DNA from: Bryobacterales bacterium
GTDB lineage: Bacteria > Acidobacteriota > Terriglobia > Bryobacterales > Bryobacteraceae
Direction of reading: 5' to 3'
Length of the DNA: 6,163 nucleotides
NCBI GenBank assembly: GCA_003164075.1
Contig: PLRZ01000149.1
Span: forward strand, 3,667-9,829
Part shown: in pieces, positions 1 through 5,279 of the stretch
Layout of the letters: each line of letters starts with the position of its first letter
How positions within the stretch are numbered: the stretch's first letter is position 1
Program-made: the position numbers and the translations under genes
The notes under the pieces: model-generated
The model's database searches: none
Told to the model about the DNA's origin: nothing
The model's input: only the letters and a program-made list of their open reading frames with translations

Positions 1-233
1 CGGTCGCGCGCCAACCCTTCGACCGTGGCGCGCCGCCGGTGTCGCTCCAGGTGAAGGCCCGGCGTCTGCCGCAATGGGTCATCACGAACGACAGCGCCGG
101 GCCGCCTCCGCAGAGCCCCGTCGTGGCGCCGGGCAAGGACGAGAGGGTGACCCTGATTCCTTACGGCGCCGCGCGCCTGCGGATCACCTCGTTTCCGGTG
201 CTGGGTCCGGATCCGGCGCCTGCGAAGAAGTAG
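1..233 (+). CDS. C-terminal fragment of a probable GH127/DUF1680 (beta-L-arabinofuranosidase-like) glycoside hydrolase
   Basis: The reading frame is open from base 3 to a TAG at 231-233; the gene begins upstream of the window, so only about the last 76 residues are visible. The segment has an RRLPQW stretch, then an SAGPPPQSPV stretch, then TLIPYGAARLRITSFPVLG. This order resembles the extreme C-terminal beta domain of acidobacterial GH127/DUF1680 proteins, where a 'LIPxGxxxLRIxxFP' strand closes the chain. Family members hydrolyse terminal arabinofuranosyl or related sugars and are often secreted. The catalytic barrel with its Glu/Cys zinc site lies outside the window, so the assignment rests on the tail alone. 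A GTG at 39 could look like a start, but the frame continues upstream with protein-like sequence, so I treat this as a partial gene. The tail ends in a Pro/Ala/Lys run (DPAPAKK). The next gene follows after 24 bases on the same strand. Confidence 0.55.
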   Translation, partial: VARQPFDRGAPPVSLQVKARRLPQWVITNDSAGPPPQSPVVAPGKDERVTLIPYGAARLRITSFPVLGPDPAPAKK

Positions 234-257
234 CCGCAACGTGCTACAACGAATCTC

Positions 258-677
258 ATGGCCGACGTGATCTCCGACTATCAGAAATGGAAACTGCAGG
301 GCGAGAACCTCAGGACCCAGGCGAAACAGGCGATGGAGGCGCGCTTCCGCGATTTACTCACGGAAGCGGTATCGATTGCGGAGGAGTATCGCGCCGATTT
401 CGGTGGACCGTTGAAGCCGCCCGCCGCGGTATCGGCTTTCCGGTTTAAGGCCTCCGCCAAAGCGAAGGCCAGGAAGCCGGTCAAGCCGCCCGCCGGCAAG
501 GCGCCGGAGGCCAAAGAGCAGAAGCCCGATCCGAAACTGGCCGGTCTGCAGAAGCAACTGGCGACGGCGAAAAAGAAGCTCGAAGAGGCCAAGGCTGCCA
601 GTGCGCCCACGCGGAAGCTGGAGGATCGGATCTACGAACTCGAGGACTCTCTGCGGCTGGCCGGGCAAACGGTTTAG
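258..677 (+). CDS. Hypothetical basic coiled-coil protein, 139 aa
   Basis: I do not recognise a named family. The protein has three visible parts. Residues 1-64 look mostly helical and carry a conserved-looking block with Tyr8, Trp11, the QAKQAMEARFRDLL stretch and a closing AFRFK. Residues 65-92 form a Lys/Ala/Pro-rich low-complexity linker that resembles histone H1-type tails. Residues 93-133 form a heptad-like charged coiled coil (KLAGLQKQLATAKKKLEEAK, then RKLEDRIYELEDSLRLAG). There is no signal peptide or membrane segment, so it is probably cytoplasmic. The basic linker makes nucleic-acid binding possible, but that is inference. The ATG at 258 has no clear Shine-Dalgarno (upstream is CAACGAATCTC); it is preferred because the helical block starts directly after it. 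It may be co-transcribed with the upstream hydrolase (24-base gap) and converges on the protease gene. Confidence 0.75.
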   Translation: MADVISDYQKWKLQGENLRTQAKQAMEARFRDLLTEAVSIAEEYRADFGGPLKPPAAVSAFRFKASAKAKARKPVKPPAGKAPEAKEQKPDPKLAGLQKQLATAKKKLEEAKAASAPTRKLEDRIYELEDSLRLAGQTV

Positions 678-687
678 GTTCTTATGG

Positions 688-712
688 AAAAAAACCGCGT
701 GCCAACCCGCGG
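688..712 (-). terminator. Rho-independent terminator for the minus-strand protease gene
   Basis: Read on the minus strand, CCGCG (712-708) and CGCGG (699-695) form a 5-bp all-GC stem around an 8-base loop, followed directly by seven T's (694-688). This is classic intrinsic terminator architecture, although the stem is short. It lies about 100 bases past the TGA of the S41 protease at 810-812, in the convergent gap between 677 and 810. On the + strand the same hairpin has A's in front and no T run behind, so it would not be a good terminator for the 258-677 gene. Confidence 0.6.
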
Positions 713-809
713 ATGTTCGTAATGGCGATCCAGTTGTGTGGGATGGTTCGCTTTGGTGGCACAGGCGCGGAATACGCTCCGGTGACGGACCTTCCCCAGA
801 TCGGCTACG

Positions 810-2411
810 TCAATGTCCCGGAGCGCGGGGCGCCATCCGCTGGCCGACGATCTTGCGCGCCCTGTCGGCCAGTGTGGCGGCCTTGGGCAACGCTTCCACC
901 GCCTGTTCCACTTCGGGATCCATCTGTGCGAAGACGCGGTCGCTTTCATCCTTATTAAAGGCCCAGACGTACATCTCCCTGGTGAGGTACCGCTTGATCC
1001 AATCCTGGTTCGTGGCCCACTCCACTTCGGTGAACTTATAGCTGTTCTTCAAGAGATAATCGTGCAGGTCGTTGAGCACCTGCTCGTCGGGCTTCCAGCC
1101 GGCGGAGACTTTGCTGCTATGGGTGGCGAAGTAGCTGCGCGTGAAGCTGAACAAACCGTTGCGGTAAAGCTGCGACTGCAAGCGGTCCATGGGCTGCGCC
1201 TTATAGACTTCGTCCGGCGTGATCCCGCCGCCGCCGTACACCGTGCGCCCGCTGTCGGTCATCTTCACATCGTCCGGATTTTTCAGGTTTTCGTTGCGGA
1301 CGTTGTAATAATCGAAGTACGACTCGCTGCTGTAATCCCGCTGGATAAGGCGGCCGCTGGGGGTATAGAAATGCGCCGTAGTCAGCGCCAATGCGGTTCG
1401 CTCGGGTAGCGGGAAAACCGTTTGCACCAGGCCCTTGCCGAAAGTCGTTTCGCCCAGGATGAGAGCGCGGTCGTGATCCTGTAAAGCGCCCGAGACGATC
1501 TCCGCCGCGGAAGCCGACATGCGGTCCACCAGCACTACCACGGAGTAGTCGCGCCCACGGTTCCCGTTGTACGCCGTGTAGACTTTTTCAGGCGACGAGC
1601 GGCCGTGCTGCGAAACCACCACCGCGCCCTTGGGCAGAAAGTGGTCCGCCACTTCGACCGCGGTATTCAGCAGTCCGCCCGGATTCCCACGGAGATCCAA
1701 TACCAATCCGTTGATGTTGTTCTCGCCCAGACGCGCCAGGGTCTGCGCCAGTTCCTGCCCGGTGGATTCGCCGAAGCTGAGAATCTTTACATACGCCACG
1801 CCGGGATGCAGCCAGAAAGCGTCCGGCACGCTCTTGCGGCTGATCTCGTCCCGCACCAGCGCAAACGAGATGTAGTCCGGCGCCCCTTCCCGCGAAACCA
1901 CCACCTTGACGTGCGAGCCGCGCGGCCCCTTCAATATATCGGCCACTTCGGTGGTATTCATTCCGTCGGTGGACTTGTCGTTCACCGAGACGATGATATC
2001 GCCCGGCCGCAACCCCGCCTTCCAGGCTGGCGCACCGGAGAACGGCGCCGTCACCACGGTTTTGCCGTTTTGCGACGTTACTTCCATCCCCACCCCGAAG
2101 TAGTGGCCTTCCTGATCCTCGCGGATGAGAGCATATTCCTTCGGGTCGAAGAAGTTGGAGTGCGGATCGAGGGTTCGCATCATACCCGGCAGAGCACCGT
2201 CGTAGATGGCCTTGTCCATATCCACCTTTTCCGCGGAGTTCTGCTCCACGGCGACCAGCGCTCTGGTGAACGCGCCGAACCCTTTGGGGACAGCCGATTC
2301 ATCGGAGGAAGCCGCGAAGGCGTTTCCCCTTGACCCGTAAAAACCCCCTATAAGGGAGCACAGCACTACAATTACCGGCAGTGTAAACAGGGATCGCCGC
2401 TGACGGGCCAT
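810..2411 (-). CDS. S41 family carboxy-terminal processing protease with PDZ domain, exported
   Basis: This 533-residue protein is a serine protease of the Ctp/Prc family, which trims or degrades envelope proteins from their C-termini in the periplasm. Residues 7-26 form a hydrophobic signal segment with a possible cleavage site after AFA (about residue 33); there is no good lipobox. Residues 65-90 hold the family's N-terminal helical motif (DGALPGMMRTLDPHSNFF). The PDZ domain spans about 102-176, with GAPAWKAGLRPGDIIVSVND. The protease core follows, with LVLDLRGNPGG at 237-246. The nucleophile is Ser301 in SASAAE, the general base Lys326 in TFGKG, and the assisting Gln330; the Ser-to-Lys spacing of 25 and Lys-to-Gln spacing of 4 match Ctp proteases. 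About 125 residues beyond ITPD (397-400) form a helical C-terminal extension. The ATG at 2411 is chosen because AGAAGGA lies 10 bases upstream and the signal peptide starts there; the frame stays open to 2942 but that stretch lies antisense-phase inside the neighbouring gene and is not protein-like. Confidence 0.95.
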   Translation of the reverse strand: MARQRRSLFTLPVIVVLCSLIGGFYGSRGNAFAASSDESAVPKGFGAFTRALVAVEQNSAEKVDMDKAIYDGALPGMMRTLDPHSNFFDPKEYALIREDQEGHYFGVGMEVTSQNGKTVVTAPFSGAPAWKAGLRPGDIIVSVNDKSTDGMNTTEVADILKGPRGSHVKVVVSREGAPDYISFALVRDEISRKSVPDAFWLHPGVAYVKILSFGESTGQELAQTLARLGENNINGLVLDLRGNPGGLLNTAVEVADHFLPKGAVVVSQHGRSSPEKVYTAYNGNRGRDYSVVVLVDRMSASAAEIVSGALQDHDRALILGETTFGKGLVQTVFPLPERTALALTTAHFYTPSGRLIQRDYSSESYFDYYNVRNENLKNPDDVKMTDSGRTVYGGGGITPDEVYKAQPMDRLQSQLYRNGLFSFTRSYFATHSSKVSAGWKPDEQVLNDLHDYLLKNSYKFTEVEWATNQDWIKRYLTREMYVWAFNKDESDRVFAQMDPEVEQAVEALPKAATLADRARKIVGQRMAPRAPGH

Positions 2412-2438
2412 GGGGAATGTATCCTTCTGCAAAGTATA
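2412..2438 (-). promoter_or_regulatory. Shine-Dalgarno and possible -10 element for the S41 protease
   Basis: On the minus strand AGAAGGA (2428-2422) sits 10 bases before the ATG at 2411 and decides that start. Slightly upstream, TATACT (2438-2433) is a good -10 match, but no convincing -35 lies 16-18 bases before it, and the implied 5' leader would be only about 15 bases, cutting into the Shine-Dalgarno. The ribosome site is well supported and the promoter is tentative. The rest of the 2439-2614 gap contains a 5-bp hairpin (CCACG 2472-2476 with CGTGG 2483-2487) and no gene or RNA that I can recognise. Confidence 0.4.
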
Positions 2439-2614
2439 ACGTACCTGAAGAAGTAGACGCGCGGGAGCGATCCACGTTTCCTCGTGGTCCGGGTCCATAG
2501 GTTCCAAACGCTCGGCATGCGCATTTGACAGAGCCGCGACCGTTAGGGAGCGATTGCGCGCGGGAGCAAGCGGGCTTCTACGCGACCGCTCCGAGTCGGC
2601 ACCCCCCGTTTTCG

Positions 2615-3229
2615 TCAGCGCTCTGTCCTGCCCGTCAGTCCGGCGGCAAACAGCCGCGCATCCACACGGCCCAGATGACGGACCACGCTCGCCGGCAAGA
2701 CCGGGGTGTGGCGGATGGCGCAAAGATATTCCGGCACCGGCCAGACGTCTTCCTCGGCGGTCATCCAACCGATAGGGTCGAAGCGGCGCAGATTCACCGG
2801 ACGCGAGTAGTTGCGCAGTGTCTTCTCCCGCCGCAGATTGAAGTAATGTTCGAAATACGAGATCGCCAGTTCGTGCAGTGTGCGATAGACCGGCTCGCGA
2901 TAGCGCAGCCCCGAGTAATTGGACTTCGCCAGCGCCCCCCACAAGCCGCGCTGACGGAAGATGGCAAGCACGTGGTCGTCGTCGCGCACGGCTTCCAGAT
3001 CGAGCAGCAGCGGCGGGTAGCCCAGCATGCGTAGTGCCGCGGCGCCGAACAGCGCGCCTTCCATGCAGTGGCCCGTACGGTCTCGCAGTACGCGCCGCGG
3101 AGAGCGGCAGGTGGGTCCGCCCGGTTCTTTGTTATAGGCCAGGTCGTCCAGGAAGCGCTGGATCTTATCGGGGGAACTGAGTCGCCGGAAGACCGCCTGC
3201 TCGGCGGCGGTAAACGTGTCGCGAGGCAT
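2615..3229 (-). CDS. Transglutaminase-like Cys/His protein, hypothetical, 204 aa
   Basis: The central part looks like a papain-fold transglutaminase-like core. Cys55 sits in RTGHCMEGALFGAAALRMLG, a Gly-x-Cys-x-Glu/Gly-Ala helix start typical of the nucleophile helix, and His86 follows in VRDDDHVLAIF at the start of a beta strand. The spacing of 31 residues fits the Cys-His arrangement of the superfamily. A third catalytic residue could be Asn104 or a nearby polar residue in AKSNYSGLRY, which would be a departure from the usual Asp. Residues 105-170 are aromatic and basic (YFEHYFNLRREKTLRNYSRP, WMTAEEDVWPVPEYL). No signal peptide is visible, so it is probably cytoplasmic. Members may act as cysteine proteases, amidases or cross-linking enzymes; the substrate cannot be told here. 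ATG at 3229 is the only sensible start but lacks a clear Shine-Dalgarno. It lies between two other minus-strand genes, 203 bases before the protease. Confidence 0.7.
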   Translation of the reverse strand: MPRDTFTAAEQAVFRRLSSPDKIQRFLDDLAYNKEPGGPTCRSPRRVLRDRTGHCMEGALFGAAALRMLGYPPLLLDLEAVRDDDHVLAIFRQRGLWGALAKSNYSGLRYREPVYRTLHELAISYFEHYFNLRREKTLRNYSRPVNLRRFDPIGWMTAEEDVWPVPEYLCAIRHTPVLPASVVRHLGRVDARLFAAGLTGRTER

Positions 3230-3265
3230 TGACGTATCAGGGTAACTTAAAGCGGCGGCGGCCGG

Positions 3266-3271
3266 ACTATA
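3266..3271 (-). promoter_or_regulatory. Possible -10 element for the transglutaminase-like gene
   Basis: On the minus strand TATAGT at 3271-3266, preceded by GTAAG, resembles a sigma70-type -10 element in an otherwise GC-rich 152-base gap. It would give a leader of about 30 bases to the ATG at 3229. No good -35 is visible. The same bases on the + strand read TATACT at 3268-3273, so the orientation is ambiguous. The rest of the gap (3230-3381) contains a small inverted repeat, CGGCA GAAT TGCCG (3299-3312), and no convincing gene. Confidence 0.25.
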
Positions 3272-3381
3272 CTTACTGCCATGCCTCTTCGCCGACGCCG
3301 GCAGAATTGCCGCTATCGGACACCTGGATGCAATTCGTATTAGTGAACGGAGCGATTGGTCCGGCGTCCGTTCGGCTCAAG

Positions 3382-3864
3382 TCAATTTGCCTCGACACGA
3401 AGGGAGTTCATCCTGTTTGATGAACCCGGCGGTGGGGCAGGCGGTGCTCGCCTGCCCCATTTCCGAAGCCCTCTCCAAGGAGCGATGAGTGCCCGCAGGC
3501 TCTCCAACTCGAGTTGCTCCGCGCCGGTGAGGTCGACCACCCGGACCCCGATCCCCGCGCGGAACTCCTGCAAGCGGACCTCGCGGCCGCCGGAAAAGCG
3601 TATCGCGTCCCGATAGGTGTTCACTGCCGCCGAAATTTGCGTAAACACGGCCTCTTCCCGTTCGCATACGCCCCACTGTTGTGGCAGGCGCGCGGGAATG
3701 CCGCGAATCGCCAGGCGGGCGCCGGGCGGAAGACAGATCGCGCATACGGCTGGCGCGGTTGCAGCCCCCACATCCGCTGGCGATGCCATTCCCAGGGATC
3801 CAGTCGGAAAGCGGTGGGTTACCAGCTCTTCACCCTCGTGAGCCAGACGGTTCGGGACAGCCAT
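3382..3864 (-). CDS. Hypothetical protein, 160 aa, with strong ribosome binding site
   Basis: I do not recognise the family. The minus strand was chosen over overlapping frames because AAGGAGGAG stands just before the ATG at 3864 and the translation is protein-like for residues 1-134. Visible parts are an N-terminal stretch (EGEELVTHRFPTGSLGMASP), a central CAICLPPGARLAIRGIP block with Cys41 and Cys44, and a helical and strand region (EEAVFTQISAAVNTYRDAIR, EVRLQEFRAGIGVRVVDLTG) ending in a leucine-rich helix to about 130. The LPPGARLAIRGIP and RFSGGREVRLQEF strands would suit a small beta-rich domain, but that is only an impression. There is no signal peptide or membrane segment. From residue 136 the frame runs through a perfect GC hairpin (3459-3433), and the tail RRAPPAPPPGSSN plus about 10 more residues looks like read-through of non-coding DNA. 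It is the first gene of the minus-strand block and diverges from accA. Confidence 0.7.
   Translation of the reverse strand: MAVPNRLAHEGEELVTHRFPTGSLGMASPADVGAATAPAVCAICLPPGARLAIRGIPARLPQQWGVCEREEAVFTQISAAVNTYRDAIRFSGGREVRLQEFRAGIGVRVVDLTGAEQLELESLRALIAPWRGLRKWGRRAPPAPPPGSSNRMNSLRVEAN
3433..3459. repeat. Perfect 11-bp inverted repeat (stem-loop), REP- or terminator-like
   Basis: TGGGGCAGGCG (3433-3443) and CGCCTGCCCCA (3449-3459) are exact reverse complements around a 5-base loop. This is the strongest hairpin in the window. On the + strand it is followed by only ATTTCC, and on the minus strand by ACCGCC, so a classic T tract is absent in both directions. GC-rich stems of the GGGGCAGGCG/CGCCTGCCCC type remind me of dispersed intergenic hairpins in Acidobacteria, but that is recollection and needs a genome search. 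It lies inside the 3' end of the 3864-3382 reading frame. Confidence 0.75.
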
Positions 3865-3877
3865 GGGCCTCCTCCTT
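3865..3877 (-). promoter_or_regulatory. Very strong Shine-Dalgarno for the 3864-3382 gene
   Basis: The minus strand reads AAGGAGGAG at 3877-3869, with the GGAGG core six bases before the ATG at 3864. This nearly perfect anti-16S match is the best ribosome binding site in the window. It fixes both the strand and the start of an otherwise unrecognised gene. Confidence 0.8.
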
Positions 3878-3904
3878 ACTTTGAGTTTCCGCCCGATTGG
3901 GGAA

Positions 3905-3915
3905 AATTGACAATT
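3905..3915. promoter_or_regulatory. Palindrome overlapping a consensus -35 (TTGACA) in the divergent region
   Basis: AATTG-A-CAATT (3905-3915) is a perfect 5-bp-arm palindrome in the divergent gap between the 3864-3382 gene and accA. It contains TTGACA (3907-3912), an exact -35 hexamer on the + strand, and TTGTCA on the minus strand. No good -10 stands 17 bases downstream on the + strand (best is the weak TGTAGC at 3932-3937, spacing 19). It could be an operator covering an accA promoter, or simply an AT-rich patch. Function is inferred from position only. Confidence 0.3.
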
Positions 3916-3987
3916 CCGTCCGGCGGCGCGTTGTAGCGATTCGCACCGATTCCAGGGGCCAGTACATTGTCACCGGCCTGTTAAGAT

Positions 3988-4827
3988 GTGAATGTGAGTT
4001 CCGAGGAAAACCCGGCGGAGATCCACGAGCCGCACCCGGCCTGGCAGCGCGTGCAACTTGCGCGCCACCCCAAACGCCCTCATGCCGTCGATTATTTACA
4101 GCGCCTGTTTTCGGATTTTCAGGAAATCCACGGCGACCGCAATTTCGGCGACGATGCCGCCATCATCGCCGGCATGGCCCAATTCGAAAACCGCCCGGTG
4201 GTAATCGTCGCTCAGGAAAAGGGGCGCGATACCAAACAGCGCCTGCTTCGGAACTTCGGCATGCCGAAACCCGAAGGTTACCGCAAGGCCCTGCGGGTGA
4301 TGCAGTTGGCCGCCAAGTTCCGGCGGCCCGTAATCACCCTGCTGGATACCCAGGGCGCCTATCCGGGCATTGACGCCGAGGAGCGCGGCCAGGGCGAAGC
4401 CATCGCGCGAAACTTGCGGGAGATGGCGCGGTTGGACACGCCGGTGGTGGCCGTGGTGATCGGCGAGGGTGGCAGCGGCGGCGCGCTCGCCATGGGCGTT
4501 GCCAACGTGGTCCTGATGATGGAGAATTCCATCTACAGCGTGATTTCGCCGGAGAGTTGCTCCACCATTATTTATCGCGACCGCACGCGTGCCGAACAGG
4601 CCGCGGCAGCGCTCAAGCTGACCGCTCCCGATCTGCTGGAACTGGGGCTGATCGATGGTATCGTACCGGAACCCCCGGGCGGCGCCCAGGAAGATCACGA
4701 CGCGGCCGCGGCCAATCTTCGCGCTCAACTGCTGGTGAGTTTGGACAAGTTGGCGTGTCTGAGCCCGGCGCAACTGGTGGAGCACCGGTACGACAAGTTT
4801 AGGAAAATGGGGAACTTCTTCGCTTGA
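3988..4827 (+). CDS. accA: Acetyl-CoA carboxylase carboxyltransferase, alpha subunit (short form)
   Basis: AccA pairs with AccD to move the carboxyl group from carboxybiotin on AccB to acetyl-CoA, giving malonyl-CoA for fatty-acid synthesis in the cytoplasm. The crotonase-fold signatures are clear: WQRVQLARHPKRP (19-31), GDRNFGDD (49-56), RNFGMPKPEGYRKALRVMQLA (88-108), AYPGIDAEERGQGEAIARNL (124-143), the GEGGSGGALAMG oxyanion-hole loop (159-170), YSVISPE (183-189) and LIDGIVPEPPGGA (221-233). The protein is 279 residues against about 315-320 usual; the conserved Trp is at 19 rather than about 60, so the N-terminal helical region is missing. An in-frame TAA at 3982-3984 rules out extension. 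Residue 122 is Gln where DTPGAYPG normally has Pro. Start is GTG at 3988 or GTG at 3994; neither has a good Shine-Dalgarno. accD is not in the window, as is common for split acc genes. A 90-residue membrane protein follows after 24 bases, probably in the same transcript. Confidence 0.95.
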   Translation: MNVSSEENPAEIHEPHPAWQRVQLARHPKRPHAVDYLQRLFSDFQEIHGDRNFGDDAAIIAGMAQFENRPVVIVAQEKGRDTKQRLLRNFGMPKPEGYRKALRVMQLAAKFRRPVITLLDTQGAYPGIDAEERGQGEAIARNLREMARLDTPVVAVVIGEGGSGGALAMGVANVVLMMENSIYSVISPESCSTIIYRDRTRAEQAAAALKLTAPDLLELGLIDGIVPEPPGGAQEDHDAAAANLRAQLLVSLDKLACLSPAQLVEHRYDKFRKMGNFFA

Positions 4828-4851
4828 GAAAGCCGGCTTAACGAGAACCGC

Positions 4852-5124
4852 ATGAAGAAAACCACGTGGCTGGGCATCCTGTTCGCGGTCCTGGTGCTGG
4901 GATACCTGGTGACGTCCAGCCTCAAAAAGCAGGCGTTCCGCTGCCAGGTGTGCATCACCTACAAAGGCCGGCGGGATTGTGGCACCGGGGCGGCGCAGAC
5001 CGAGATGGAAGCCCAACGCACCGCCATCACGACCGCTTGCGCCCAAATATCGGGTGGCATAATCGAAGCCAATCAATGCGAGAACACCCCGCCCGATACG
5101 GTCCAGTGGCTGGCCGGAAAATAA
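4852..5124 (+). CDS. Small membrane-anchored Cys-rich protein, 90 aa, hypothetical
   Basis: The protein begins MKKTTW and has one hydrophobic segment (about residues 5-23), followed by SSLKKQ, so it is either an N-terminal membrane anchor or an uncleaved signal peptide. The remaining 60 or so residues carry five cysteines: Cys31 and Cys34 (a C-x2-C), Cys43, Cys63 and Cys76. The pattern C-x2-C, GRRDCGTGAAQTEMEA, AITTACAQISGG, CENTPPDTVQWL resembles small conserved proteins of unknown function that I associate with Acidobacteria and Deltaproteobacteria; I cannot name the family. If the Cys part is periplasmic, disulfides are likely; a metal site is an alternative. The start ATG at 4852 has a modest GAGAA four bases upstream. 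It lies 24 bases after accA, which suggests co-transcription, but a role in fatty-acid synthesis is not shown. Confidence 0.8.
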   Translation: MKKTTWLGILFAVLVLGYLVTSSLKKQAFRCQVCITYKGRRDCGTGAAQTEMEAQRTAITTACAQISGGIIEANQCENTPPDTVQWLAGK

Positions 5125-5177
5125 GGTTCGGGCGCGCCTAATTCCTCGCCCCTTCGTCCGTCTCTTTAGATAGGTTC

Positions 5178-5209
5178 GCGCCCCGGGGAGTTGCGGTAGC
5201 CCGGGGTGT
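5178..5209 (+). terminator. GC-rich stem-loop between the Cys-rich protein and the efflux adaptor gene
   Basis: CCCCGGG (5181-5187) pairs perfectly with CCCGGGG (5200-5206) around a 12-base loop, and G-T, C-G and G-T pairs extend the stem to 10 bp (5178-5209). The following bases are TAAAATCGAG, with no T run, so it is not a classic intrinsic terminator. It may still stop or stabilise the accA transcript, or act in the leader of the next gene. TAAAAT at 5209-5214 itself resembles a -10 element for the gene at 5280, but lacks a well-placed -35. The remaining bases of the 5125-5279 gap hold nothing else that I can identify. Confidence 0.4.
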
Positions 5210-5279
5210 AAAATCGAGTATTGAACTTCATGCCAGCGTTTTGCGTCTAATGCGGTGATACGGAAAATCGGAGCTTGCT

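Noticed and set aside
670..697. CGGTTT ... AAACCG inverted repeat at the end of the 258-677 gene
   Set aside because: The loop is 16 bases, the stem is AT-weak, it includes the stop codon, and no T run follows on the + strand.
1605..2333. Long + strand open frame of 242 codons opposite the protease
   Set aside because: It is antisense to a strongly supported gene, lacks a ribosome site, and its His/Arg/Gly-rich translation is typical of a GC-driven shadow.
2485..2525. GGTTCCAAAC resembling a tRNA T-arm
   Set aside because: No acceptor stem, D-arm or anticodon arm can be paired around it on either strand.
2458..2567. 11-base direct repeat CGCGCGGGAGC at 2458-2468 and 2557-2567
   Set aside because: It is short and GC-rich, has only two copies, and has no associated mobile gene or target-site pattern; chance is likely.
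2412..2942. N-terminal extension of the S41 protease frame to 2942
   Set aside because: The frame is open, but the translation is Arg/Ala/Gly-rich, overlaps the transglutaminase-like gene in another phase, and the signal peptide plus Shine-Dalgarno place the start at 2411.
3514..3936. + strand frame of 140 codons over the 3864-3382 gene
   Set aside because: It runs across the divergent control region and the excellent minus-strand Shine-Dalgarno; no ribosome site supports it.
4096..5076. Minus-strand open frame of 326 codons opposite accA and the Cys-rich gene
   Set aside because: It mirrors accA, whose motifs are unmistakable; the translation has no recognisable domain and spans two genes.
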